64,000 nucleotides of DNA from GH45 sp965370965 (lineage in GTDB: Bacteria; Bacteroidota; Bacteroidia; Bacteroidales; SZUA-534): positions 24,081 to 88,080 of the forward strand of contig CBDUWQ010000001.1 of NCBI GenBank assembly GCA_965370965.1. The letters are read 5' to 3'. A model generated the notes under the pieces. It saw only the letters and a program-made list of their open reading frames with translations. It had not been told where the DNA came from and did no database searches. Of the stretch, positions 1 to 8,060 are shown piece by piece. Position numbers and translations under genes: made by a program. How positions within the stretch are numbered: the first letter of the stretch is position 1; every line of letters begins with the position of its first letter.

Positions 1-19
1 GCTTTAAGTACTTCTTCAT
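1..19 (-). CDS. Start of a gene cut by the left window edge
   Basis: On the minus strand an ATG at 19..17 opens a frame reading MKKYLK before the window ends. The gene lies downstream of pgmB and the MFS transporter in the same orientation, so it is probably part of the maltose cluster. From family knowledge, Bacteroidota GH65 maltose phosphorylases often start with a short M-K-x-Y-[IL]-K stretch and sit beside pgmB and an MFS transporter, so GH65 is my guess. A secreted glycosidase starting with a lysine-rich signal peptide is equally possible. Only six codons are visible. Confidence 0.35.
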
Positions 20-102
20 CTGTTTAAAATTTCATAATTAGCTGATAATGTAACACATTGAAAATATTGCATGCTTGTTTCGTAATTAGTCTTTGCAAAA
101 AA

Positions 103-147
103 CGCCACCCTTCCCCGAAATAATCGAGGTAAACTGTGATGTTTTCA
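103..147 (+). repeat. 45-nt dispersed repeat, copy A
   Basis: About 36 of 45 positions match 38962..39006 in the same orientation. Both copies share a GAAATA block, then TCG-GG and AAACTGTGA. Both lie in intergenic DNA, here between the left-edge gene and pgmB. Function unknown. Confidence 0.6.
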
Positions 148-203
148 TTTTTGCAATTTCTCGAAATCAGTATAATCACATTATCATTTTTTAAGTCTTT
201 TTT

Positions 204-231
204 GCGCTATAACTCAAATCATGATAAAAAG
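204..231 (+). promoter_or_regulatory. Conserved mal-locus element, copy 1
   Basis: This 28-nt stretch begins GCGCTATAA, continues with TCAAATCATGAT and ends in AAAAG. Near-identical copies lie at 2522..2547 and 4968..4995, each in front of a transcription unit of the sugar locus. This copy lies between pgmB and the gene leaving the left edge, so it may control that gene. It could be an operator or a conserved leader. Confidence 0.5.
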
Positions 232-256
232 TAAAAAACTGTATCTCTAATACCGG

Positions 257-904
257 TTAAACCGATAATTTCATTTTTTCAATATTCATTTCATATAACC
301 CTGGTATTACTTTATGTGCTTTTCCCAACACGTCGGAAGTGCCAATACCTATGCAATACATTCCTGCATTTAAAGCAGCTTCAACTCCGGCCTCGGCATC
401 TTCAAAAACAATACAATTTTCAGGGTTAGTTTTTAAGCCCTTTGCTGCAAGCAAAAACACCTCAGGGTCGGGCTTGGTTTTTACTGTTTTGGTTCCATCA
501 ATTATAATATCGAACCACTCGGTTATGTTAAGTATTTTAAGAATAGATACTGCATTTTTACTTGCCGAACCCAGAGCTATTTTATATCCCGATTTTTTTA
601 ATTCCTTAAATAAGCTAAGTACACCCGGCAGTATTTCATCGGGGGTCATTTTTGCTATAAACTCTTTGTACCAGCCGTTTTTTTTATCGGCATATGCCAA
701 TTTATCTTTTTCGTTTAATTCTATATCGCCTATTTTAAGAATAATGTTTATTGAGTCCATACGGCTTACCCCTTTAAGACGCTCGTTGTCTTTCTCGGTA
801 AAATCAAAACCTAACTCTTTGGTAAGACGTTTCCATGCCAAAAAGTGATACTTTGCTGTATCAACAACAACTCCATCCAAATCAAATATGCAAGCAGTAA
901 TCAT
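257..904 (-). CDS. pgmB: Beta-phosphoglucomutase (HAD superfamily)
   Basis: Cytosolic enzyme of 215 residues that would convert beta-glucose-1-phosphate to glucose-6-phosphate, the step after phosphorolysis of maltose or trehalose. The N-terminal HAD motif FDLDGVVVDT carries the nucleophile D8 and acid/base D10. A cap domain follows, then LGSASKN (motif II), KPDPEVF (motif III lysine) and VFEDAEAGVEAA (motif IV acids). The length is normal for PgmB. It lies 8 nt downstream of the MFS transporter in the same direction and is probably cotranscribed with it. Other HAD phosphatases share these motifs, but the cap sequence and maltose context favour PgmB. Confidence 0.88.
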   Translation of the reverse strand: MITACIFDLDGVVVDTAKYHFLAWKRLTKELGFDFTEKDNERLKGVSRMDSINIILKIGDIELNEKDKLAYADKKNGWYKEFIAKMTPDEILPGVLSLFKELKKSGYKIALGSASKNAVSILKILNITEWFDIIIDGTKTVKTKPDPEVFLLAAKGLKTNPENCIVFEDAEAGVEAALNAGMYCIGIGTSDVLGKAHKVIPGLYEMNIEKMKLSV

Positions 905-912
905 ATCTTTTA

Positions 913-2412
913 TTAGTTTTTATCGTCAACAAATTGAGTAACAATGGCTGCTATAAACATTGAAAAACCACCTAATATTAAGGCAAATATTGCATTTCCG
1001 TCAAAAATATTTTTCACTAAAAATCCGAGAATACTTGCAGCCAATATTTGAGGAATTACAATAAAAAAATTAAATATACCCATGTAAACCCCCATTTTGT
1101 TTGATGGTAATGCGCCTGTTAGCATTGCATATGGCATTGATAAAATACTGGCCCATGCTATTCCAATTCCAATTTCTGCAATCCAAAGCAGTTGTGGGTC
1201 TTTAATAAAATAAAAAAGCAATAAGCCTACACCGCCAAGCGACAAATTAATTGAATGAGCCGTTTTGCGCGAGGTTTTGCGTGCAACAATAACAATTAAA
1301 AATGCTGATAGTGCGGCAACGCCATTGTAAATAGCAAACAAAATACCTACCCAGTCGGCACCATTATTATAGGCTGCTGAAGTAGTGTCAGTTGTTCCAT
1401 AATGAAAAGTTGTAATTGCTGAGGTTGAATAAATCCACATTGCGAAAAGGGCAAACCACGAAAAGAACTGAACAATAGCTAATTGCCCCATTGTTTTGGG
1501 CATATTAAACATATCGTCAATAATCTCATAAAAACCATTCTTTGTTCTGTTGATCTTTTGTAAATAGCCGGTTAAATACTGTATTAATCCAAAAATAATA
1601 CTACCTACCCCACCAATAAAAAGCTCTTTTGCAAGACCATTATATAAAATAAGCCATGTAAAAATTGCACCTCCAAGAATCCAAAAGCTGCCATTTCTTA
1701 TATATTTAATATCTCTTTTCTTATTATCTTCTTTACCTGCTTCAAGTTTTTCTTGCTTTTCGGCTTTTTCAAATATTTCCAGTTCCTCCGGCGAATACTC
1801 TTTGGTTGAGAAAACCGTCCAAAGTACTGTTAGCAGAAATATCAAACCTCCAATATAGAATGAAAACTTTACTGAATCGGGTATTTCTCCTGCAGCAGCA
1901 GTATTATCAATATTAAACCAGTTTGTCATCATCCATGGTAGTGAAGATGCCACCACGGCTCCGGTTCCAATAAAAAAGCTTTGCATTGCAAAACCTGATG
2001 TGCGCTGTTCATTAGGCAACATATCGCCCACAAAAGCCCTAAATGGCTCCATTGATACATTTATTGAGGCATCCATAATCCATAACATACCGGCAGCCAT
2101 CCATAAAACAGGCGAGTTGGGCATAACTAATAATGCAAGTGAAGCTAATATTGCTCCAACAAGAAAAAATGGTCTGCGTCGCCCAAGTCTGTTCCATGTT
2201 TTATCACTTAAATACCCAATTATTGGTTGAATAATTAACCCGGTTACAGGTGCTGCAATCCATAAAATTGGAATATCTTCAATATTAGCACCAAGAGTTT
2301 CAAATATTCGACTAACATTAGCATTTTGTAATCCAAAACCAAACTGAATTCCGAGAAAACCGAAACTCATATTCCAAATTTGCCAAAAACTTAACTTTGG
2401 TTGTTTTTCCAT
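913..2412 (-). CDS. MFS maltose/oligosaccharide transporter
   Basis: Inner-membrane transporter of 499 residues with about 12 hydrophobic segments. The N-terminus (LSFWQIWNMSFGFLGIQFGF) and the early GYLSDKTWNRLGRRRPF loop are typical of the MalT/SLC45-like MFS group found in Bacteroidota maltose loci. A charged cytoplasmic loop near residues 205-235 divides the two halves. It probably imports maltose or malto-oligosaccharides delivered to the periplasm by the SusCD system. A TAAATTTG -7 box on the minus strand at 2558..2565 and a LacI-type operator motif at 2636..2649 lie upstream. The substrate is inferred from context. Confidence 0.85.
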   Translation of the reverse strand: MEKQPKLSFWQIWNMSFGFLGIQFGFGLQNANVSRIFETLGANIEDIPILWIAAPVTGLIIQPIIGYLSDKTWNRLGRRRPFFLVGAILASLALLVMPNSPVLWMAAGMLWIMDASINVSMEPFRAFVGDMLPNEQRTSGFAMQSFFIGTGAVVASSLPWMMTNWFNIDNTAAAGEIPDSVKFSFYIGGLIFLLTVLWTVFSTKEYSPEELEIFEKAEKQEKLEAGKEDNKKRDIKYIRNGSFWILGGAIFTWLILYNGLAKELFIGGVGSIIFGLIQYLTGYLQKINRTKNGFYEIIDDMFNMPKTMGQLAIVQFFSWFALFAMWIYSTSAITTFHYGTTDTTSAAYNNGADWVGILFAIYNGVAALSAFLIVIVARKTSRKTAHSINLSLGGVGLLLFYFIKDPQLLWIAEIGIGIAWASILSMPYAMLTGALPSNKMGVYMGIFNFFIVIPQILAASILGFLVKNIFDGNAIFALILGGFSMFIAAIVTQFVDDKN

Positions 2413-2521
2413 CCGATTAAAATTTAATTACCACAGAAAATACACTAAACATATAGTGTTTTTTTATCTATAAGGCAATTTAATTTATTATAAATAATTG
2501 ATTTAACATGATAAATCAGGT

Positions 2522-2547
2522 GCGCTATATCAAATCATGTTTAAAAG
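2522..2547 (+). promoter_or_regulatory. Conserved mal-locus element, copy 2
   Basis: This copy lacks two bases relative to copies 1 and 3: GCGCTATA-TCAAATCATG-TTTAAAAG. It lies just downstream of the MFS promoter -7 box on the minus strand, so relative to transcription it is inverted compared with the susC copy. Orientation-independent placement at a transcription start suits a protein-binding operator. Confidence 0.55.
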
Positions 2548-2557
2548 AAAGGCGATG

Positions 2558-2565
2558 CAAATTTA
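2558..2565 (-). promoter_or_regulatory. -7 box of MFS-pgmB promoter
   Basis: Read on the minus strand this is TAAATTTG, matching the Bacteroidota TAnnTTTG -7 consensus, about 145 nt upstream of the transporter start. Conserved element copy 2 lies in the predicted start region. Confidence 0.55.
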
Positions 2566-2635
2566 AGCTAAAAAAAAGCTTTAACACAAAATAATGTTAA
2601 CCAAATACTAAAAATACCTTGCAAATGATTATCTA

Positions 2636-2649
2636 AAACGATTGCGGAA
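2636..2649 (+). promoter_or_regulatory. Putative LacI-family operator upstream of MFS gene
   Basis: AAACGATTGCGGAA here differs by one base from AAACGGTTGCGGAA at 4887..4900 upstream of susC. Both have a central CG as in LacI-family operators. Both lie roughly 50-70 bp upstream of a -7 box. The regulator encoded at 3594..4613 is the obvious candidate to bind them. Confidence 0.5.
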
Positions 2650-2736
2650 GCTATGTTATTTTTGGTTTTGTTTGATAGAAGAAATAATTAAGTGCTGCAT
2701 TAATTGCTGCCAAGCATCAACTGACTATGCTGTTAA

Positions 2737-3581
2737 TTAATCGGTTTTTTTAATCTCAGTATTATTTGCAAGTCCAATATTCTTAGCATTCTTAGAAGAA
2801 ATAATTGATTTTCCTGTTTGCTTTTCAATTTCTAATCGTGCTTTTTTTGCAGCATTACCTCCCTTTTTAGCAACATCTTTATTTTCGGTTAAACTCTGTG
2901 GCTTTTTTACTTTCGAGATCTCTGTTGTAGAAGCTTCTGCTAACATATTCAAAACCAACTCTAAATTGGTCATATTGTCTCGTAAATTTTCTTTTTAAGT
3001 CCTTTAAAAATTTTGTATGCTTTCACATTCCTATCTGCCCATGCTTTTGTTATTTTGTTTGTTAATATTGCATACTCCAATCCTTCTTTCATTCCTTGCA
3101 TATCTCATTCATCTGTAAGTTCTTTTTTTACCTCAATGCTTTTTAATCGCTGATTTACCCATTGCTTAGAATATCCTTTTTTAAGATAAGTTCTCATTGC
3201 CCTGTCAAACACTTTTTCAGGATTTTCTGTTTCTTCAATTCTTTCATATCCAATTTTAGCTAACCATACTTTAAATGGTTCTGCATTAGGAGATGGAATT
3301 GATTGAATTAATCTCAATAACTGCTCAGTATCAGTAACATCTGTTTTATAAAATTTCCCATCCGATGATGGCATTTTGAGTTGACTACAATTTGTAGTCA
3401 ACTCACTTCCTTCTTTTTTAAGTCTGTTTTTTAATACACTTCAATATTTTCTTGGATTTGGACTTCCTGTCAATATACCAACAATATCTATTATTGAAAA
3501 ATACCATTGCTCTTGTTCTTTATCCCAATGAACTCGTACTCTTTTATCTTGAAATAATTTTATTACATTTTCTTTTGTCAT
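2737..3581 (-). pseudogene. Decayed BRO-family / phage antirepressor-like gene
   Basis: The original frame starts at ATG 3581 (10 nt after the lacI stop) and encodes a BRO-N-type domain (VHWDKEQEQWYFSIIDIVG). It is interrupted by TGA at 3441..3443 after PNPRKY and by TGA at 3105..3107 after KELTDE. Related proteins, recalled from memory, carry Trp at both places. A missing A in an A-run near 2985..2999 then shifts the frame. The tail resumes as MTNLELVLNMLAEASTTEIS, ending at 2737 with the typical KGGNAAKKAR and GKSIISSKNAK segments. Joined, the pieces give a single protein of about 280 residues of the BRO-N/KilA-related antirepressor family often found on mobile elements. Three lesions make it inactive. 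It is an insertion into the sugar locus. Confidence 0.85.
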
Positions 3582-3593
3582 AGTTCTTTATTT

Positions 3594-4613
3594 TCAAAAA
3601 CCTGTAGATTCACGCTTAATTAAATTAGTTGATATTACCTTTGTTACAGGCGAGTAGTTGTCAATAGTTTTATTAATTCTATCTAACAATAGTTTAGCAG
3701 CTTGCTTACCCATTTCAAAACCATGCTGGTCTATTGTAGTTAATGTTGGGTCGGTAACATTTGCAACAAAGCCATCGCTAAAACCTACAACCTTAATATC
3801 TTTTGGCACAATATAGCCATGTTTTTTTACGGCTTTTAACACACCCGAGGCTGTTAGGTCGTTTACTGCAAAAACACCGTCGGGCTTAATGCCCGAATCA
3901 AAAATATTTTGCATCACTTTAAGTGCTTCATCTCTGCTGTCACATTTCACAATAAGGCTTTCGTCAACAGGAATATTGTATTTTTGCAAAGCCTTTATAT
4001 AGCCCTCTTTTCTGCGTTGTCCAATAATAAGGTTCATGGGCGCCGAAAGGTGCACGATTTTTTTACAACCCTCCTGAATTAAATGTTCAGTAATAGTAAA
4101 TGCGCCTTTTACATCATCAATTATTACTTTGTCTGTATTTATTTCCTGAATGGCACGGTCAAAGAAAACAAGTGGCAAGTTGTTTTCAAGCAACTCCTTA
4201 AAATGGGTAAAATCGGTAGTGTTTTTTGATACCGATGCAAGAATGCCATCAACCCTACTTGAGGCAAGTGTTTGGATACTTGTTATTTCGCGTTCCTCAT
4301 TTTCATTGCTTTGGCAAATCATTACATTATAGCCTGCATTATTACATACATGCTCAATGCCGCTTATTACCGACGAGAAAAAAAAGTGTACTATATTTGG
4401 AATTACTACACCAATCATATGTGTTTTGCTACTCCTGAGCGAAAGTGCTACGGCATTGGGCTTATAATTATACTTTTTAGCCAAGTTGTGTACTGCCTCC
4501 TTGGTTTTTGTACTTAGGTCGGGGTGGTTTTTTAATGCCCTTGATACGGTAGATGGTGAAATGCCCAATTCGCGGGCAATATCTTTAATGGTAATAGGTC
4601 CTTTTTTATCCAT
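3594..4613 (-). CDS. LacI-family transcriptional regulator of the maltose locus
   Basis: DNA-binding regulator of 339 residues. The N-terminal LacI helix-turn-helix (TIKDIARELGISPSTVSRAL, about residues 7-26) is followed by the hinge helix near NAVALSLRSS. A periplasmic-binding-protein-like effector domain begins near MIGVVIPNIVHFFFS. It sits between the MFS-pgmB unit and the divergent susCDE operon, so it probably senses a maltose or glucose derivative and controls both. Its own promoter has a TAAATTTG -7 box at 4632..4639 (minus strand). CG-centred operator-like repeats lie at 4887..4908 and 2636..2649. Whether it represses or activates is not visible; the upstream position of the sites hints at activation. 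Confidence 0.88.
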   Translation of the reverse strand: MDKKGPITIKDIARELGISPSTVSRALKNHPDLSTKTKEAVHNLAKKYNYKPNAVALSLRSSKTHMIGVVIPNIVHFFFSSVISGIEHVCNNAGYNVMICQSNENEEREITSIQTLASSRVDGILASVSKNTTDFTHFKELLENNLPLVFFDRAIQEINTDKVIIDDVKGAFTITEHLIQEGCKKIVHLSAPMNLIIGQRRKEGYIKALQKYNIPVDESLIVKCDSRDEALKVMQNIFDSGIKPDGVFAVNDLTASGVLKAVKKHGYIVPKDIKVVGFSDGFVANVTDPTLTTIDQHGFEMGKQAAKLLLDRINKTIDNYSPVTKVISTNLIKRESTGF

Positions 4614-4631
4614 AATAATGGGTTGTTGTTA

Positions 4632-4639
4632 CAAATTTA
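4632..4639 (-). promoter_or_regulatory. -7 box of lacI-family gene
   Basis: On the minus strand the sequence reads TAAATTTG, matching TAnnTTTG, 18 nt before the start codon at 4613. The implied leader is only about 12 nt. Confidence 0.55.
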
Positions 4640-4687
4640 ACATTTTAAGGGAAATAAATTGAATCTATTTTGAAAATATTGTATAAC

Positions 4688-4773
4688 CATAAATCCGCAA
4701 GCGGATTATCTCTATCCACTAATTACACAAACCTGCCTGCCTATAACATTAGGGTAGGATACCACGAATTTTA
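4688..4773 (-). repeat. 86-nt dispersed repeat, copy R1
   Basis: The reverse complement matches 47108..47193 along its whole length with scattered substitutions. Its 3' half also matches 51870..51923. It contains the hairpin AATCCGC-AA-GCGGATT and a TAGGCAGGC-rich block. It lies in the 424-nt intergenic region between the regulator and susC. It carries no reading frame. Confidence 0.75.
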
Positions 4774-4831
4774 ATTCACTTAAATAGGCGAATTAATTAT
4801 TGTGCAAATTCTTTATTAATAGGCATTAATA

Positions 4832-4849
4832 AAAATCCTTGCGGATTTT
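4832..4849. repeat. Short hairpin AAAATCC-TTGC-GGATTTT
   Basis: A perfect 7-bp stem with a 4-nt loop lies between repeat R1 and the operator cluster. It could act as a weak bidirectional terminator, but it lacks a long T run. Confidence 0.4.
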
Positions 4850-4886
4850 AGGTATAAATACAAAATCTATGTTTCCCAACATAAAC

Positions 4887-4908
4887 AAACGGTTGCGGAA
4901 ACGGTTGC
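4887..4908 (+). promoter_or_regulatory. Tandem LacI-type operator half-sites upstream of susC
   Basis: AAACGGTTGC occurs twice with a 12-bp period (4887..4896 and 4899..4908). The first lies in CAAACGGTTG, a near-palindrome with central CG, as in LacI-family operators. The pair lies about 50-70 bp upstream of the susC -7 box. A one-mismatch copy stands upstream of the MFS promoter. Confidence 0.55.
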
Positions 4909-4955
4909 ATAACCCAACTTGCTGTTTGCCTGTTTAATATGCGGAAAATGATGCT

Positions 4956-4963
4956 TACATTTG
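4956..4963 (+). promoter_or_regulatory. -7 box of susC promoter
   Basis: TACATTTG fits the Bacteroidota TAnnTTTG consensus. The predicted start falls at about 4970, at the beginning of conserved element copy 3. The leader is about 70 nt. Confidence 0.6.
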
Positions 4964-4967
4964 TGGT

Positions 4968-4995
4968 GCGCTATAATTCAATTCATGATTAAAAG
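4968..4995 (+). promoter_or_regulatory. Conserved mal-locus element, copy 3
   Basis: GCGCTATAATTC then AATTCATGATT and AAAAG, almost the same as copies at 204 and 2522. It begins at the predicted transcription start of susC and ends 42 nt before the start codon. Confidence 0.55.
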
Positions 4996-5037
4996 GAGAG
5001 GCTTAACACTTTTATTTATTTTAAAATTAAAAGGATT

Positions 5038-8000
5038 ATGGTTAAAAAATTACTATCGCTTTTTGCAGTAGTTTTAACTACGGTATCGTTTGTATTTGCG
5101 CAAACAGGAACTGCAGTTGGAACAGTTGTTGACGCAAATGGTGAATCATTAATTGGTACTACCATTGTGGTAAAGGGTACCACAATGGGTACAATTGCCA
5201 ATATTGATGGTAACTTTAAGCTTGCGGGTATAGCTGTTGGGCAACAAACTCTTGTTGCATCGTTTATTGGATATACAAGTCTTGAACAAACCATAACAAT
5301 TACTGAAACAAAAGAGGTTACGGTAAATTTTACTTTAATTGAAGATGTAACTACACTTGACGAACTTATTGTAATTGGCTACGGTGTTCAAAAAAAGGAA
5401 GATAAAACAGGGGCTGTTACTACTATTTCATCTAAAGATTTTAATCAAGGGGCTATTACATCGGCACAAGATTTGGTTACCGGAAAAATTGCCGGTGTGC
5501 AAATAACTTCCGGTGGTGGTGCTCCGGGTAGCGGTTCAACCATAAGAATTAGGGGTGGGTCATCATTAAATGCTAGCAACGATCCTTTAATTATTATTGA
5601 TGGAGTTCCTATTGACAATAGTGATGTTGCCGGTATGCGTAATCCTTTAAATACCATTAATCCTAATGACATAGAGACATTTACAGTATTGAAAGATGCA
5701 TCGGCAACTGCAATATATGGATCGCGGGCATCAAACGGCGTAATTATAATTAACACTAAAAGTGGTGCCGAAGGAGTCATGAAAATTGATTACCAAGGCT
5801 CGGTTGCCGTTAATACGGTTACAAAAACCGTTGGAGTACTTAGTGCTGATAGTTATAGAAAAACTATAAACGGAAACTTTCCGCTAAATGCAAGCTTAAT
5901 GGGTGATGCAAATACAGTTTGGATGGATGAAATATTTAAACCGTCATTAAATAACAAACATAATTTAGCAATAAGCGGAAAAACAGGCTTTCTTCCTTAT
6001 AGAGTTTCTTTAGGTTACGACCAAAATAATGGAATACTTAAAACCTCTAAATTAGACAGGGTTACAACGTCGGTAAACCTAAGCCCATCGTTTTTTGACA
6101 AAAAGTTAAAAGTAAAAGTTAATGTAAAATATATGAATGTTAAAAACCAATTTGCCGATGAAGGTGCAATTGGTAGTGCTATGACAATTGATCCTACTCA
6201 AAAACCAATAAATAGTAGTTTGTATGCAGATTATGGTGGATATTTTGCATGGGACAAGGAAAATAATGATGGAACAATAGAACTTATACCAATTGCACCA
6301 AAAAACCCATTGGCACAGCTCGAACAAAAATCAAATATAGCCAATGTAAACAGGGTTATTGGAAATTTACAATTAGACTATAAACTACATTTTTTGCCTG
6401 ATTTAAGACTAAACTTAAATATTGGAGCAGATTACTCGTCAAGTGATGGTTTGGAAGAACTATCTCACCTTGCTGCATTTGACGGTGGAGCATTTGGAAA
6501 TGGAGGAAGCGTACATAATTATAAGCAAGAAAAAAGAAATGATATTTTGGAGTATTATATGCAATATGATAAAAAACTTACAAGTATAAACTCAAGATTT
6601 AGCGTGTTAGGCGGATACTCGTGGCAACACTTTTGGATACAAGATGAAAATCATACATTTTACAATAAGCCGGATAATCCGGATGCATTAGATCCAAGCC
6701 CTTACCGACTTGAAAAAACAGAAAACTATCTTGTTTCATTCTTTGGCAGATTTAATTATACGCTTGCTGAAAAATATTTGTTAACAGCTACAATAAGACA
6801 CGATGGCTCTTCAAAATTCCAAGGCGAAAATCAATGGGGTACATTCCCTTCGGTAGCCTTAGCATGGAGAATTAATAAAGAGAGTTTTTTAGAAAATGCT
6901 ACTGCTTTAAGCGATTTAAAACTTAGATTAGGTTATGGAATTACCGGTCAGCAAGACATTTCCAAAAACGATTATCCGGCATTGGGCATTTATACTATAA
7001 GCCAATCAACTGCAGGATATCAATACATAAACCCAAATAATGGTTTATATGAAAAAATTGAAACATTAGTTTATAGACCAAATGAATATGACGAAAACTT
7101 AAAATGGGAAGAGACAACCACTTTAAATATAGGTATAGATTATGGATTTTATAAAGATAGAATTACCGGTTCAGTAGAGGTTTATAATAGAAAAACAAAA
7201 GATTTGATAAACAGGGTGCCGGTTCCTGCCGGATCAAACTTTAAAAATCAGGTTACAACAAATGTTGGCAATACCGATAATAAAGGTATTGAGCTTTCAA
7301 TTTTAGGACATTTAATAAGTAAAACTGATTTTAACTGGAGATTTGGAATAAACGGTTCATACAATGATGTTAAAATTACTAAGCTTACTCTTGTTGATGA
7401 CCCTAATTACATTGGTATATTCAAAGGTGATATATCGGGAGGAACCGGAAATAAAGTGCAAATTCATCAAGTTGGGGAAACACCTTATTCGTACTTTGTT
7501 TATCAACAAGTATATGACGCTAATGGTATGCCAATTGAGGGCGAATATGCAGATTTAGATGGTGATGGTAATACAAACGGAGATACTGATGATTTGCGGA
7601 TTTATAATAGCCGAGCTCCAAAAGTAATTTTTGGATTAAGCTCAAACATAACATATAAAAAATGGGATTTCTCATTTACAGGACATGGCAGCTTTGGAAA
7701 TTATGTATATAACAACGTAGCCTCTAATGGTGCATATACAGATAGGTTAGTTACCAGCGGCATATTTTTAAGCAATATTACTGATGACATTTATAATACA
7801 AAATTTCAAAGACCACAGTATTTATCAGATTATTATGTGCAGGATGCAAGCTTTTTTAGATTTGATAACATAACACTCGGTTACAATTTTGAACCAATTA
7901 ATTTCAAAAATATTAGATTCAGAGTTTATACTGCGGTAAATAATGTATTTGTAATTACAGGTTATGAAGGAATTGACCCCGAGGTTTTTGATGGAATTGA

Positions 8001-8058
8001 CAATAACAATTACCCAAGGCCAAGGACATTCCTTTTAGGTGTAAATATGTCATTCTAA
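5038..8058 (+). CDS. susC: SusC/RagA-family TonB-dependent outer-membrane transporter
   Basis: Outer-membrane barrel of 1006 residues that takes up oligosaccharides with energy from TonB-ExbBD. A signal peptide ends near FVFAQ. A carboxypeptidase-regulatory-like domain follows (about residues 25-100). The plug carries the SusC signatures VIGYGVQKKEDKTGAV, IRIRGGSSLNASNDPLIIIDG (read as two adjoining motifs) and KDASATAIYGSRASNGVI. The barrel ends in the aromatic LLGVNMSF. It is followed after 2 nt (or 26) by susD, and the -7 box lies at 4956..4963. Starch or maltodextrin as substrate is inferred from the amylase, MFS transporter and pgmB nearby. Confidence 0.93.
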   Translation: MVKKLLSLFAVVLTTVSFVFAQTGTAVGTVVDANGESLIGTTIVVKGTTMGTIANIDGNFKLAGIAVGQQTLVASFIGYTSLEQTITITETKEVTVNFTLIEDVTTLDELIVIGYGVQKKEDKTGAVTTISSKDFNQGAITSAQDLVTGKIAGVQITSGGGAPGSGSTIRIRGGSSLNASNDPLIIIDGVPIDNSDVAGMRNPLNTINPNDIETFTVLKDASATAIYGSRASNGVIIINTKSGAEGVMKIDYQGSVAVNTVTKTVGVLSADSYRKTINGNFPLNASLMGDANTVWMDEIFKPSLNNKHNLAISGKTGFLPYRVSLGYDQNNGILKTSKLDRVTTSVNLSPSFFDKKLKVKVNVKYMNVKNQFADEGAIGSAMTIDPTQKPINSSLYADYGGYFAWDKENNDGTIELIPIAPKNPLAQLEQKSNIANVNRVIGNLQLDYKLHFLPDLRLNLNIGADYSSSDGLEELSHLAAFDGGAFGNGGSVHNYKQEKRNDILEYYMQYDKKLTSINSRFSVLGGYSWQHFWIQDENHTFYNKPDNPDALDPSPYRLEKTENYLVSFFGRFNYTLAEKYLLTATIRHDGSSKFQGENQWGTFPSVALAWRINKESFLENATALSDLKLRLGYGITGQQDISKNDYPALGIYTISQSTAGYQYINPNNGLYEKIETLVYRPNEYDENLKWEETTTLNIGIDYGFYKDRITGSVEVYNRKTKDLINRVPVPAGSNFKNQVTTNVGNTDNKGIELSILGHLISKTDFNWRFGINGSYNDVKITKLTLVDDPNYIGIFKGDISGGTGNKVQIHQVGETPYSYFVYQQVYDANGMPIEGEYADLDGDGNTNGDTDDLRIYNSRAPKVIFGLSSNITYKKWDFSFTGHGSFGNYVYNNVASNGAYTDRLVTSGIFLSNITDDIYNTKFQRPQYLSDYYVQDASFFRFDNITLGYNFEPINFKNIRFRVYTAVNNVFVITGYEGIDPEVFDGIDNNNYPRPRTFLLGVNMSF

Positions 8059-8060
8059 TT

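Noticed and set aside
339..848. 169-residue plus-strand frame over pgmB
   Set aside because: Antisense shadow of a well-supported HAD gene; no domain recognised.
2737..3581. TGA read as Trp (alternative genetic code) in the BRO-like gene
   Set aside because: Other Trp codons in the same gene are TGG, a frameshift is also present, and all other genes use TGA as stop or avoid it.
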